Part shown: piece by piece, positions 8,824-17,598 of the stretch
Numbering within the stretch: position 1 is the stretch's first letter
Layout of the letters: each line of letters begins with the position of its first letter
Source: an uncultured Kordiimonas sp.
GTDB lineage: Bacteria > Pseudomonadota > Alphaproteobacteria > Sphingomonadales > Kordiimonadaceae
Length of the DNA stretch: 64,000 nucleotides
NCBI GenBank assembly: GCA_947500295.1
Contig: CANMRM010000004.1
Span: forward strand, 62,001-126,000
Direction of reading: 5' to 3'
Translations under genes and position numbers: made by a program
The notes under the pieces: generated by a model
What the model was told of the DNA's origin: nothing
Database searches by the model: none
Seen by the model: the letters and a program-made list of their open reading frames with translations, nothing else

Positions 8824-9687
8824 ATGAGAATGGAACAAACAGGCTGGTTGCTTTCCGGTGCGCTCCATGTTGGCGTGGCGGTTGCGGCTCTTGTGGGGCT
8901 GCCTAAACTCGCCCGACAAATGCCGGAGCCACCGCCCCCTATCGCAATTGAGTTTGTCCAGATAGCAGAACAGACCCGTGTGGTTGCACCGGAGGCACCG
9001 GCAGACGAACCTCAGGAAGCTCAAAGCAAACCACAACCCAATTATGCCGCAGCGGAAGCCGCACCTGCAGTTGAAGAGGATGCAGCACCCCTGCTTGAAA
9101 AAGCCAAGCCGGTTGAGGTCACACCAGAACCGAAACCACAGCCCAAGCCTCAGGTTTCTGAAAATCGGCAGCTGGCCAATCGAGTGACTCCTCGCGCCAA
9201 GCCAAGAGCACCATCGCGTCTAAAATCCAACCGGATCGCAGCTCTCATTGATCGATCAATCAAAGAAGAGCAACAGGACGCCCAGCGCCGGGATGAAGAA
9301 GAACAAAAGGCTGCAGAAAAAGAACCTGAAGCGCCAAAGGTAAACGCCTTTCCCGCGGCGCGACTTGCCATTGCTACAGCCTCCATCAGGGACGCATTGA
9401 GCAACAAGGTTTCGGGTTGCTGGAGTTTTCCGCTGGGTTCCAAAGGCATCGAAGACATGCAGGTTGCCGTGCTGATCTCGCTAAGGCCGGATGGAAGCCT
9501 GTTGAGGCGCCCACAGATTGTTGGCGGTGGCGACTTGTCGGACGGATTTTACCGGGTTTTTGCAGAGAGCGCCCAGCGTGCGGTGCAACGGTGCGCACCC
9601 TATTCAGAGGTGGCGAAGCAGCTGTTTGAACTGGGTGAAAATTCAATCAGATTTACTTTCAATCCCAAAAATTTTGCGGGCGGTTAA
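8824..9687 (+). CDS. tolA: Tol system periplasm-spanning protein TolA
   Basis: Links the TolQR motor to TolB/Pal. About 287 residues: one N-terminal membrane helix (LLSGALHVGVAVAALVGL), a long Pro/Glu/Ala-rich rod with a charged coiled-coil stretch (KEEQQDAQRRDEEEQKAA), and a C-terminal TonB/TolA-like domain (about 195-285) with two cysteines, in SGCWSF and QRCAPYS, that may form a disulphide. The start is uncertain: ATG 8824, ATG 8830 or TTG 8815 all fit, and none has a strong ribosome site. Low sequence conservation is normal for TolA; position between tolR and tolB settles the call. Confidence 0.9.
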   Translation: MRMEQTGWLLSGALHVGVAVAALVGLPKLARQMPEPPPPIAIEFVQIAEQTRVVAPEAPADEPQEAQSKPQPNYAAAEAAPAVEEDAAPLLEKAKPVEVTPEPKPQPKPQVSENRQLANRVTPRAKPRAPSRLKSNRIAALIDRSIKEEQQDAQRRDEEEQKAAEKEPEAPKVNAFPAARLAIATASIRDALSNKVSGCWSFPLGSKGIEDMQVAVLISLRPDGSLLRRPQIVGGGDLSDGFYRVFAESAQRAVQRCAPYSEVAKQLFELGENSIRFTFNPKNFAGG

Positions 9688-9705
9688 CGTGGGAAACCAG
9701 ACAAT

Positions 9706-11070
9706 ATGACGGTTCAGGCTTTTATGAAGAAAACTTGCTTTTTGGTCGCATGTGCAGTGCTGATAGCATCTGCTGCAAAGGCCCAGTTGCAGGTTGACGT
9801 AACTCGTGGTTCCGTTGATCCCGTTCCAATTGCCGTTCCGGATTTTGTACCCGTTGACGACGTGGAAACCGCGACCGGCAACTTGTCGGACATCGGTGCC
9901 AGCATCACGGAGGTGATTACAGCAAACCTTGTGTCGACCGGCCTCTTTCGTGCGATTGATCAAAACGCCTTTATCGAGCAGATCACTGCCGCCCCGACGC
10001 GCCCGCGCTTTAATGCGTGGCGCCCGCTCGCGGCTCAGGCGCTGGTTACGGGGCGTTTGCAAATTCTGGCCAATGGCAACCTGCGGGTTGAGTTCCGGCT
10101 GTGGGATGTTGTGGGCGAGGTGCAAATGGAAGGTGTTGGCTACAACACACCTGCTTCGAACTGGCGCCGAATAGCACATGTAATCTCCGACCGCATATAC
10201 ACGCGGCTCACCGGCGAGGCTGGCTACTTCGATACACGCATCGTATATATTGCAGAGCAGGGTGATCCTTTAGATCGCATCAAGCGCCTGGCAATCATGG
10301 ACCAGGACGGTGCCAACCAGCAGTTTCTCACAGATGGTAGCTACCTGGTGCTGACACCGCGTTTCAGTCCCAATCGCCAGGAGATCACTTTCCTTAGCTA
10401 CTTCAACAACAAACCGCGGGTTTACCTCTTCAACATCCTGTCGAACCGGTTTGAGGTGTTGGGCGATTTCCCGAGCATGACATTTGCGCCGCGTTTTTCA
10501 CCTGATGGCAACAAGGTAATTATGTCACTCGCGGAAGACGGTAACTCCGACATCTATATAATGGATTTGCGGACGAGAGCCGTAACACGACTGACCAATG
10601 ACCCAGGGATCGATACTTCGCCGTCATTTTCACCTGATGGAAGTAAAATTGTCTTCAACTCCGACCGTGGCGGCTCGCAGCAGCTTTATGTCATGGATCC
10701 CGATGGACGCAATGTACATCGCATCTCATTTGGGCGCGGCCGGTATGCGACACCTGTGTGGTCCCCGCGCGGTGACCTGATCGCCTTCACCAAAATTGGT
10801 GACAGCAAATTCCGGATTGGCGTGATGCGCACGGATGGCAAGGGCGAACGGTTGCTCACGGACGCATACCAGGATGAAGGCCCGACATGGTCACCCAATG
10901 GCCGGGTATTGATGTTCTTTCGCACACCGCCCTACGACGCGCAGGGCAATGGAGGTCGTCCCGCCTTATGGTCCGTGGACCTGACAGGCTACAACGAGCG
11001 TCAGGTTTCAACGCCGTATGACGCTTCGGACCCGGCCTGGTCGCCGCCGCTGCCGGTGACAACCCGCTAG
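9706..11070 (+). CDS. tolB: Tol system periplasmic propeller TolB
   Basis: Periplasmic protein that shuttles between TolA and Pal. A signal peptide ([21 protein letters not shown]) is followed by the TolB N-terminal domain (about 25-160) and a six-bladed beta-propeller with repeated [27 protein letters not shown] and PTWSPNG units. The ATG at 9706 is used; ATG 9724 would start exactly at MKKT and is an equally possible start. No pal or ybgF follows, which is unusual. Confidence 0.95.
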   Translation: MTVQAFMKKTCFLVACAVLIASAAKAQLQVDVTRGSVDPVPIAVPDFVPVDDVETATGNLSDIGASITEVITANLVSTGLFRAIDQNAFIEQITAAPTRPRFNAWRPLAAQALVTGRLQILANGNLRVEFRLWDVVGEVQMEGVGYNTPASNWRRIAHVISDRIYTRLTGEAGYFDTRIVYIAEQGDPLDRIKRLAIMDQDGANQQFLTDGSYLVLTPRFSPNRQEITFLSYFNNKPRVYLFNILSNRFEVLGDFPSMTFAPRFSPDGNKVIMSLAEDGNSDIYIMDLRTRAVTRLTNDPGIDTSPSFSPDGSKIVFNSDRGGSQQLYVMDPDGRNVHRISFGRGRYATPVWSPRGDLIAFTKIGDSKFRIGVMRTDGKGERLLTDAYQDEGPTWSPNGRVLMFFRTPPYDAQGNGGRPALWSVDLTGYNERQVSTPYDASDPAWSPPLPVTTR

Positions 11071-11102
11071 GCAATAAGAGGTCACTAATTAAACCCCATG
11101 GC

Positions 11103-11468
11103 ATGACAAAGAAGCTCGACTATTTTTTATGCATTGCGTTGATCCTGTTTTCAGCAGGGCACGGAGTTTTGGGGACACTGATGAGTGTGGGGTGGCAAAC
11201 GCCGGAGGCCGTCTGGTCTTTTTCAGGCAGTATCGCGGCGTGGCTTGTCGCGGCGATGAATATTTTGCGGATCAGGCGACCCTCTGACGTGTTGATCATT
11301 GTGTTGGCACTGGCCGGAAACTTAGCGTGGGTCGGCTTGATGATTTGGCTTGGCGTCGTCGCAGACATGTTTCTGGATGTGCGCCTCTGGCTGTTTATTG
11401 TAACAGCAACCGGTCTAGCAGTTTTTTCTGTCAGCTATCTTTCCAACAAAGCTACAAAAACAGCTTAG
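11103..11468 (+). CDS. Small four-helix membrane protein of unknown function
   Basis: 121 residues with four hydrophobic helices by eye (about 8-28, 38-58, 65-85, 93-113) and short charged loops; the C-terminus is basic. I do not recognise the family. It sits 32 bases after tolB in the slot where pal normally stands. It has no lipobox and no OmpA-like domain, so it cannot replace Pal. It is convergent with the NnrU-like gene, with 18 bases between the stops. Confidence 0.6.
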   Translation: MTKKLDYFLCIALILFSAGHGVLGTLMSVGWQTPEAVWSFSGSIAAWLVAAMNILRIRRPSDVLIIVLALAGNLAWVGLMIWLGVVADMFLDVRLWLFIVTATGLAVFSVSYLSNKATKTA

Positions 11469-11486
11469 CCTACCCACAGTGTATCT

Positions 11487-12050
11487 TTATGGAAAAGGGC
11501 GCACGCCGATTATGGCTTCGTGGAAATACATGAAGACCAGATATACAAAGACACCGATCAAGACAGTAATAGCGTCCTTGAACCAGGGTTGTTTGTCGGG
11601 TTTTTGCCAGATTTTGTCGCGTCTGTTTGCACCGATAATCGCGACCAGCGACCAGGCCGCCAAGCTACCAAACAGCAAGACGGAACGGTCTTCGCCATTT
11701 GAAAGCAGATGGCCAATCGCCCAAAGGAAAGTGCCGGTCATTTGCGGGTGACGAACGATCCGTTTTATGTTCGTGGGCGCCTGACTTGCGAAAAACAGAA
11801 TGAAACCGGCCAGCACAAAAAGAGGGGTCACGTGAAAACCCCAGGTGGGCGGCTCGTAGGCAAGCATCGGCTCTGCGCTGCGCCAGCCGAAAATAATACT
11901 GGCGAAACTTGTAAGGACGAGAAGGGCAAACAGACCTTTATAAGGTCCAGCTCCTATCCGGTTTTGCATGCGAGTGCGGAAACCGGTCGCAAAATAAGGA
12001 ATGAGATGCAGCCCGATAAAAGCCGCGACGCCTATCGCCAAAAGTGTCAT
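11487..12050 (-). CDS. NnrU-family membrane protein
   Basis: 187-residue polytopic membrane protein with five or six helices. The segment IVRHPQMTGTFLWAIGHLLSNG is typical of the NnrU/isoprenylcysteine-methyltransferase-like group. NnrU was named for its position near nitrite/NO-reductase genes in Rhodobacter, but most members lie elsewhere and have no known function. GGGGAGAG stands directly before the start. No denitrification gene is present in this window, so a nitrogen-oxide role is not supported by context. Confidence 0.82.
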   Translation of the reverse strand: MTLLAIGVAAFIGLHLIPYFATGFRTRMQNRIGAGPYKGLFALLVLTSFASIIFGWRSAEPMLAYEPPTWGFHVTPLFVLAGFILFFASQAPTNIKRIVRHPQMTGTFLWAIGHLLSNGEDRSVLLFGSLAAWSLVAIIGANRRDKIWQKPDKQPWFKDAITVLIGVFVYLVFMYFHEAIIGVRPFP

Positions 12051-12129
12051 TAAATCTCTCCCCGCAATTCTATGCTGTCATGATACGCTAACCCTGCTTT
12101 AGATCAACGGTGCATGTGGCCGCAACCTG

Positions 12130-12963
12130 CTAAGAAGGTTCACCAATATCCGGCACGGCAAAGTCCATATCTGCCCGACACAAAAACCAGGGGTTCAGGA
12201 AGGTTTTAAGATCCTTGGCATACAACAGAGGGCCACCCCCTGACACTTCGACACTTCCGCCCGCCGCGAGCAGCACCGCGTGGGCTGCAGCGGTATCCCA
12301 TTCGCAGGTTGGTCCAAGCCTTGGATAAAGGTCCGCTTCGCCAGTTGCGATCAGGCACAGCTTCAGGCTGGAGCCAATCGAAACATGTTCTGCAGTTGGA
12401 AAATGAGAAAGCCAGGCTTCAAGTTCCGGAGAGCGATGGGATTTGCTGGCAACAATAACCAGGTTGTCAGGGTCGGCGCGCCGGGTTGTAACATTCCGTT
12501 TGTTGACGATTTTGCCGTCCGCAACGTCGGCAATCCAGGCGCCGCTTCCCTTGATGCCCCAATAGAGCTTGTTAAGTGCTGGTGCGAGCACAAAGCCTGC
12601 GATGGGCACGCCGTCGCGTACAAGGCCAATGTTGACTGTGAAATCGGAGCCTCGCTTGATGAACTCCTTCGTTCCGTCAAGAGGATCAACCAGCCAGAAC
12701 AAACCGCCAGAAATGTCTGGGCAGTGACCTTCCGATTTGGCTTCTTCTCCAACGATGGGGATTTCTGGAGCAATTTGCTTCAACGCAGCTTCTATGACTG
12801 CCTCGCCGCGCCGGTCAGCTTCGGTAACGGGCGATTTGTCATCTTTGCCAAACACCTCAAAGTCCGTGTTAAACACGTCCATGACCACCTTGCCGGCCTT
12901 TATCACAGTTTCAATAAGGTCTGGTGACATGGCTTCGAGAGCAGCAGGCGAGGTTTCTGGCAT
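12130..12963 (-). CDS. cysQ: 3'(2'),5'-bisphosphate nucleotidase CysQ
   Basis: Hydrolyses 3'-phosphoadenosine 5'-phosphate formed in sulfate assimilation and CoA metabolism. The 277-residue protein belongs to the inositol-monophosphatase superfamily: metal ligands in PIVGEEAK, the core motif LVDPLDGTKEFI, and the second motif CEWDTAAAHAVLLAAGG. The start at 12963 gives the normal length. An in-frame ATG at 13152 would add 63 residues unlike any family N-terminus and would run into the chpT start, so I rejected it. Confidence 0.93.
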   Translation of the reverse strand: MPETSPAALEAMSPDLIETVIKAGKVVMDVFNTDFEVFGKDDKSPVTEADRRGEAVIEAALKQIAPEIPIVGEEAKSEGHCPDISGGLFWLVDPLDGTKEFIKRGSDFTVNIGLVRDGVPIAGFVLAPALNKLYWGIKGSGAWIADVADGKIVNKRNVTTRRADPDNLVIVASKSHRSPELEAWLSHFPTAEHVSIGSSLKLCLIATGEADLYPRLGPTCEWDTAAAHAVLLAAGGSVEVSGGGPLLYAKDLKTFLNPWFLCRADMDFAVPDIGEPS

Positions 12964-13022
12964 GGTTGACGTCTCTAAGATAGTGGGTGGAGTTGTACCG
13001 TCGAAACAGGCGTTAGGGAGTG

Positions 13023-13030
13023 TTAACCAT
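13023..13030 (+). promoter_or_regulatory. Isolated CtrA half-site TTAACCAT
   Basis: The octamer TTAACCAT is the well-known CtrA half-site of Caulobacter. It lies in the 188-base region between cysQ and chpT, 122 bases before chpT. There is no second TTAA at the usual spacing, so this is only a weak candidate. Confidence 0.25.
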
Positions 13031-13151
13031 AAAACCGGTTGCCTAGATAGCAGAATCTCGCAAAAATGGGCTTTCCAGAGGTTCTGTGCCCGGGATAGCC
13101 ATCTGATGGCGGCATGGAATATTTGCTTGGACCAATGATCGGGGATTCTCA

Positions 13152-13793
13152 ATGTCTAAACTGGATTTTGCAGCACTGCTATGTTCGCGTTTGTGCCATG
13201 ACTTGGTGAGCCCTGTTGGCGCGATCAATAATGGTCTTGAACTACTTTCCGGAGAACAGGACGAAACCATGCGGGAAGCTGTGTTTGATCTGATTGAAAA
13301 ATCTACCGCTCAAACCAGCAACAAGCTTCAGTTTTTCCGGCTGGCGTTTGGTGCGGCAGGCGGATTTTCAGCGCATCTTGATACTCGCGAAGCAGAAAAA
13401 TCGCTGCGCGCTTTTCTTGCTGGCAGCAAAGTTGACCTGTCCTGGAATGTCACAGTACCCGAGCTGTCAAAAGGAGGCGTAAAGCTGCTCCTGAATATGT
13501 GCCTTGTGATGGCAGAAACTCTCGTGCGGGGCGGCTCGCTTTCGGTGAACTTTACCGGTTCAGGGGAGGAGAAGGTTGCACTTTCTGTTGAAGTTGCGGG
13601 TGAGCGCGTAATTTTTCCTGAAGATATCCAGTCCGCTCTGCAGGGGCAGGTTAAGGAAAAGGACCTGGAGCCTCGCTCGGCACCGGCATTTTTGGCCAGC
13701 GTTGTTGCGTCTGAACTTGGCGGCGCTGTTCACGTCGACAAATACGAAGATCAAAAAATCCGCGTATCGGCGACGATAAAAGCCAACGCCTGA
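13152..13793 (+). CDS. chpT: ChpT-like histidine phosphotransferase
   Basis: 213-residue protein with the ChpT signature LCSRLCHDLVSPVGAINNG near the N-terminus; His16 is the expected phosphorylation site. A degenerate ATPase-like C-terminal half follows, as in the dimeric ChpT family. In Caulobacter, ChpT passes phosphate from CckA to CtrA and CpdR. The location fits: the che operon starts 173 bases downstream and ctrA is 6.4 kb away in the same cluster. That it serves the CckA-CtrA relay is inferred from the family; crosstalk with the adjacent CheA receiver is possible. Confidence 0.88.
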   Translation: MSKLDFAALLCSRLCHDLVSPVGAINNGLELLSGEQDETMREAVFDLIEKSTAQTSNKLQFFRLAFGAAGGFSAHLDTREAEKSLRAFLAGSKVDLSWNVTVPELSKGGVKLLLNMCLVMAETLVRGGSLSVNFTGSGEEKVALSVEVAGERVIFPEDIQSALQGQVKEKDLEPRSAPAFLASVVASELGGAVHVDKYEDQKIRVSATIKANA

Positions 13794-13863
13794 CACCATT
13801 TTCCCGAAACCGATCTGCCATACAAGCCCGTTTCCTGACGTTCGCTCAGATAACGAAAAAAGT

Positions 13864-13878
13864 TTTACACGATTTTAA
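13864..13878 (+). promoter_or_regulatory. CtrA-like box upstream of cheA
   Basis: TTTA-N7-TTAA matches the CtrA consensus TTAA-N7-TTAA at seven of eight positions. It lies 89 bases before the cheA ATG in the 173-base chpT-cheA gap, inside an AT-rich stretch. It suggests CtrA control of the chemotaxis operon. Confidence 0.5.
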
Positions 13879-13966
13879 CTCTTTTTCGCGAAGCTGACTC
13901 TCGCACCACAGGTGTTGGGGGCATTAGGACGAATTTATACAGGCGCTAATTCGCCGGGAAGTGGCC

Positions 13967-16900
13967 ATGGACGATCTATTAAACGAGTTTCTGACGGAAA
14001 CGGGTGAAAGCATCGACGTTGTTGACGTTGAGCTGGTCAAACTTGAGCAAGACCCCAACAATAAAGAAGTTTTGGACAACATTTTCCGACTGGTGCACAC
14101 CATCAAGGGAACATGTGGTTTTCTTGGGTTGCCCAGACTGGAGTCGGTGGCACATGCCTCCGAGAATGTGTTGGGCAAGTTCCGCGACGGGGAACTGCAG
14201 GTTTCTGAATCTGCCGTTACCGTCATTTTGGAAAGTCTGGACCGAATCAAGGAAATTCTTGCTGGACTGGAAGCAACAGAAGAAGAACCGGATGGTGATG
14301 ATAGCGAACTCATAGGCAGGCTTGACGCTATAGCTGAAGGAGGGGAAGCGCCGGCGGCAGAACCGGACCCAGAACCAGACACAGTTGACGGAGAGATTAT
14401 TGATCCCGTACTTGGTCGCTCCCTTAAGGCAGGCGAAGTTTCACTTGAAGAACTGGAAGCTGCCTTTGCAAATGCACCAGGTCCCGAAGAGACGGGCGAG
14501 GCGGAAGATACACCCGCATCGACGGAAACTTCAGCGGATGCTGATCAAAATCTGTTCGACCGGATCGGCGGCGAAGACACAGTGGCGGTTGCCGCTCATC
14601 TGATTAGTCAGCGGGTCGAAAACGACGACAAGCTGTCAAAGTTCTTCGAAGGATCCAGCACCGAGCAGCGCAAGGGCCGATTTATGGGCCTGATGCTTGC
14701 GCTCTTTAAAGATGACCTGGATGCTGCCGATGCCGTTGGTCGTCAGTTGGTTACAGTGGCTGGATTTGGGGAAGCGCAGTTTGACGGCATGATTGCGGTG
14801 GTGAAAACGGTTTTGACCGAATGTCACGTGAACGCCGACACCGCAGACGAAGCTGTGATGACTTTTGAGTTGGTGCGCGAGGCCGTGATTAACGCTTCGA
14901 AAGAGGTTGCCCAGCCAAAAGCCGCTGCGGGCCGCGAAAAAGCCGGCACAGAACAGGCGCAGGCGTCCAAGGAAACTCGGCGGTCATCTCAATCGATCCG
15001 GGTTAATGTGGACTTGCTGGAAGACCTGATGAATATGGTCTCGGAATTGGTGCTTACCCGCAACCAGTTGCTTCAAATTACGCGGAACATGGACAACTCG
15101 GAACTTGGTGTTCCACTGCAGCGCCTCAGCCAGTGCACGACGGAACTGCAGGAAAACGTGATGAAAACCCGAATGCAGCCAATAGGCAATGCATGGGCGA
15201 AGCTGCCACGGATCGTTCGGGACCTCACTGTTGAACTCGACAAAAAAATCGAGCTTGAAATGCTCGGTGCAGATACTGAACTGGACCGCCAGGTTTTGGA
15301 ACTGATCAAAGACCCGCTCACTCATATGGTGCGCAACTCGGCTGACCATGGCGTGGAATCGCCTGCTGAACGGATCGCGGCCGGCAAACCCGAGATGGGT
15401 ACCATTGTATTGAACGCCTATCACGAAGGCGGTCATATCATAATCGAAATCAAAGACGATGGTCGGGGCATTAATCCGGAAAAACTGAGCAAAAAGATTC
15501 TGGAAAAAGGTCTGGCAACGGAAGGCGAGCTTGCTGGCATGTCCGAGGCGCAGATCCAGAAGTTCATTTTCCATCCTGGTTTCTCCACGGCGGAGCAAGT
15601 GACAAGCGTGTCAGGCCGTGGTGTGGGCATGGACGTTGTTCGATCCAATATCGAAAAAATCGGCGGCACCATCGATATGGTGTCTACCGTTGGCAAGGGC
15701 AGTATATTCTCGATCAAGATTCCGCTGACGCTCGCGATTGTTGCTGGCCTGATCGTCAAAGCACAGGAGGAACGCTACGCAATTCCTCAGATCAGTGTTC
15801 TGGAACTTGTGCGTGCTACAAGCGCGGAGAAAGCCGGAGACAACGATCACAAGATAGAAATGATCAATAACACACCGGTCCTGCGCCTTCGAAACCGGCT
15901 GCTGCCACTTGTTTACTTGAACGAAGTTCTTGGCTTTGAAAGCAGGGAAGAGACGGAAGAGCGCGAATCTACGGACGACTTTATTGTTGTGAGCCAGGTC
16001 GGCGCCTTCACTTTCGGTATCGTTGTGGACCAGGTGTTTGACACCGAAGAAATTGTGGTCAAGCCAGTTGCACCCATCCTCAAGGACCTGGAGATATATT
16101 CAGGCAATACAATCCTCGGTGACGGCAGTGTTATCATGATCCTGGACCCCAACGGCATTGCGTCAATGGCCAATCAGGGCGTATCTGACGCAGCAGACGA
16201 TGAGGACGACCAGGAAATGGTGCGACGGGCAGCAAGCAACGAAAAAGAAAGCATGTTGGTCTTCCGGGCTGGTCAGGACCATCCGCGTGCTGTTCCGCTT
16301 TCACTTGTTGCGCGGCTCGAAGAAATTGAAATCGACAGTGTTGAATCTTCCGACGGCCGCCTGATGGTTCAGTATCGCGGTGCCCTAATGCCGCTGGTGC
16401 TTGCTGATGAAAACATGAGCCTACGCGAAAGTGGAAGCCAGCCGGTACTTGTGTTTACGGACCGGCAGTTCACCATGGGACTTGCCGTTGACGAGATTCT
16501 CGACATTGTCGAGGACGAACTTGAGATTAAACTGGCGTCTGACAAAAACGGTGTCATTGGTTCGGCGGTTATTAATGGTAAAGCTTCCGAAGTGATTGAT
16601 GTCACCTACTTCCTCGGCCTTGCATTCCCTGACTGGCTTGCCAGCAAGGACATGAGCGAGGATGCCACGACTTCCCGAAGCTCCGAGAACGTCCTGGTTG
16701 TGGATGACAGTGATTTCTTCCGAAATATGCTGCGGCCCATCCTGTCAGTGGCTGGATACAATGTGACAGCTGTCAATTGTGCGGAAGCCGCCATGGATCT
16801 TCTGGAAGCCGGTGACCGGTTTGACTTGATCATATCTGATATCGAAATGCCGGATATGTCTGGATACGAGTTCGCTCAGGCAGTGCGGGACAATGCGGAC

Positions 16901-17062
16901 TGGGCAGATACAAGGCTTGTTGCCCTGTCCGCGCTTTCCAGCGAGAGAGATGTCAACCGCGGGTTCGAAGCGGGCTTCGATGATTATGTAGCCAAGTTTG
17001 ACAAGGATACGCTACTTCGCAGCCTGTCGCAGCAGTTCAAGATTAAAGGAGACGCAGCATGA
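13967..17062 (+). CDS. cheA: Hybrid chemotaxis kinase CheA with inserted globin-like domain
   Basis: Chemotaxis histidine kinase of 1031 residues (ATG 13967; GTG 13961 would add two). Order: HPt/P1 with phospho-His44 in LVHTIKGTCGF; an acidic linker; a truncated-haemoglobin-like domain (about 196-310) where P2 would normally be; the P3 dimerisation helices (about 344-400); P4 ATPase with N box MVRNSADHGVE, G1 IKDDGRGIN and G2 GRGVGMDVV; a CheW-like P5 (about 588-735); a second CheW-like domain (about 762-885); and a C-terminal receiver (about 907-1026) with Asp958 in LIISDIEMPDMSGYEF. Hybrid CheA with extra CheW and receiver is known in alphaproteobacteria; the globin-like insert is not one I know. 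The stop overlaps cheW (ATGA). Confidence 0.96.
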   Translation: MDDLLNEFLTETGESIDVVDVELVKLEQDPNNKEVLDNIFRLVHTIKGTCGFLGLPRLESVAHASENVLGKFRDGELQVSESAVTVILESLDRIKEILAGLEATEEEPDGDDSELIGRLDAIAEGGEAPAAEPDPEPDTVDGEIIDPVLGRSLKAGEVSLEELEAAFANAPGPEETGEAEDTPASTETSADADQNLFDRIGGEDTVAVAAHLISQRVENDDKLSKFFEGSSTEQRKGRFMGLMLALFKDDLDAADAVGRQLVTVAGFGEAQFDGMIAVVKTVLTECHVNADTADEAVMTFELVREAVINASKEVAQPKAAAGREKAGTEQAQASKETRRSSQSIRVNVDLLEDLMNMVSELVLTRNQLLQITRNMDNSELGVPLQRLSQCTTELQENVMKTRMQPIGNAWAKLPRIVRDLTVELDKKIELEMLGADTELDRQVLELIKDPLTHMVRNSADHGVESPAERIAAGKPEMGTIVLNAYHEGGHIIIEIKDDGRGINPEKLSKKILEKGLATEGELAGMSEAQIQKFIFHPGFSTAEQVTSVSGRGVGMDVVRSNIEKIGGTIDMVSTVGKGSIFSIKIPLTLAIVAGLIVKAQEERYAIPQISVLELVRATSAEKAGDNDHKIEMINNTPVLRLRNRLLPLVYLNEVLGFESREETEERESTDDFIVVSQVGAFTFGIVVDQVFDTEEIVVKPVAPILKDLEIYSGNTILGDGSVIMILDPNGIASMANQGVSDAADDEDDQEMVRRAASNEKESMLVFRAGQDHPRAVPLSLVARLEEIEIDSVESSDGRLMVQYRGALMPLVLADENMSLRESGSQPVLVFTDRQFTMGLAVDEILDIVEDELEIKLASDKNGVIGSAVINGKASEVIDVTYFLGLAFPDWLASKDMSEDATTSRSSENVLVVDDSDFFRNMLRPILSVAGYNVTAVNCAEAAMDLLEAGDRFDLIISDIEMPDMSGYEFAQAVRDNADWADTRLVALSALSSERDVNRGFEAGFDDYVAKFDKDTLLRSLSQQFKIKGDAA

Positions 17063-17544
17063 ACGATATCGTCGTACGTGAAGACCTGAGCCTGGTTGCT
17101 ACCGGTTCACAGGACTTCGTCACTGTCATGCTTGATGGCCAAATGGTCGGCATTCCTGTGCTGGCGGTTCATGACGTGCTCAATGCGCAGAAGATCACGT
17201 TGATACCTCGTGCCCCCGATTGGGTCGCCGGGGTCCTTAACCTTCGCGGTCGGATTGTAACGGCAATTGATCTTCGTCGCAGGCTGGGACTACCCCCCCT
17301 GGACGAAGGCCTGTCGAGCATGTCGGTTGTGGTTGAGCACAATGAAGAGCCATACAGTCTGCAGATCGACAAGGTGGGAGAAGTCCTGTCATTGGAAGAT
17401 CATCTGTTTGAAAAAAATCCAGTGACGCTCGACCCGCGGTGGCGCGAAGTGAGTGTTGGCATATATCGGCTGAAGGACCAGCTGTTGCCAATACTCGACG
17501 TTGATCGTTTGTTGGCGTTCGAAAGCAATAGCAAAGCTGCTTGA
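17059..17544 (+). CDS. cheW: Chemotaxis adaptor CheW
   Basis: 161-residue CheW that couples receptors to CheA. The core shows VTVMLDGQMVGIPVLAVHDV, the PRAPDWVAGVLNLRGRIVTA motif, and the C-terminal LKDQLLPILDVDRLL. Length is normal, with a short N-terminal extension. ATGA overlap with cheA indicates coupled translation and equal dosage with the kinase. Confidence 0.96.
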   Translation: MNDIVVREDLSLVATGSQDFVTVMLDGQMVGIPVLAVHDVLNAQKITLIPRAPDWVAGVLNLRGRIVTAIDLRRRLGLPPLDEGLSSMSVVVEHNEEPYSLQIDKVGEVLSLEDHLFEKNPVTLDPRWREVSVGIYRLKDQLLPILDVDRLLAFESNSKAA

Positions 17545-17598
17545 TAATATTCTATAAGAAGAAAATTTCACCGCACGCGGGTAGGGAGAAAGTCGCAG

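Noticed and set aside
12964-13152. A longer cysQ product starting at 13152
   Set aside because: The extra 63 residues are not part of the family, and the frame would overlap the chpT start.
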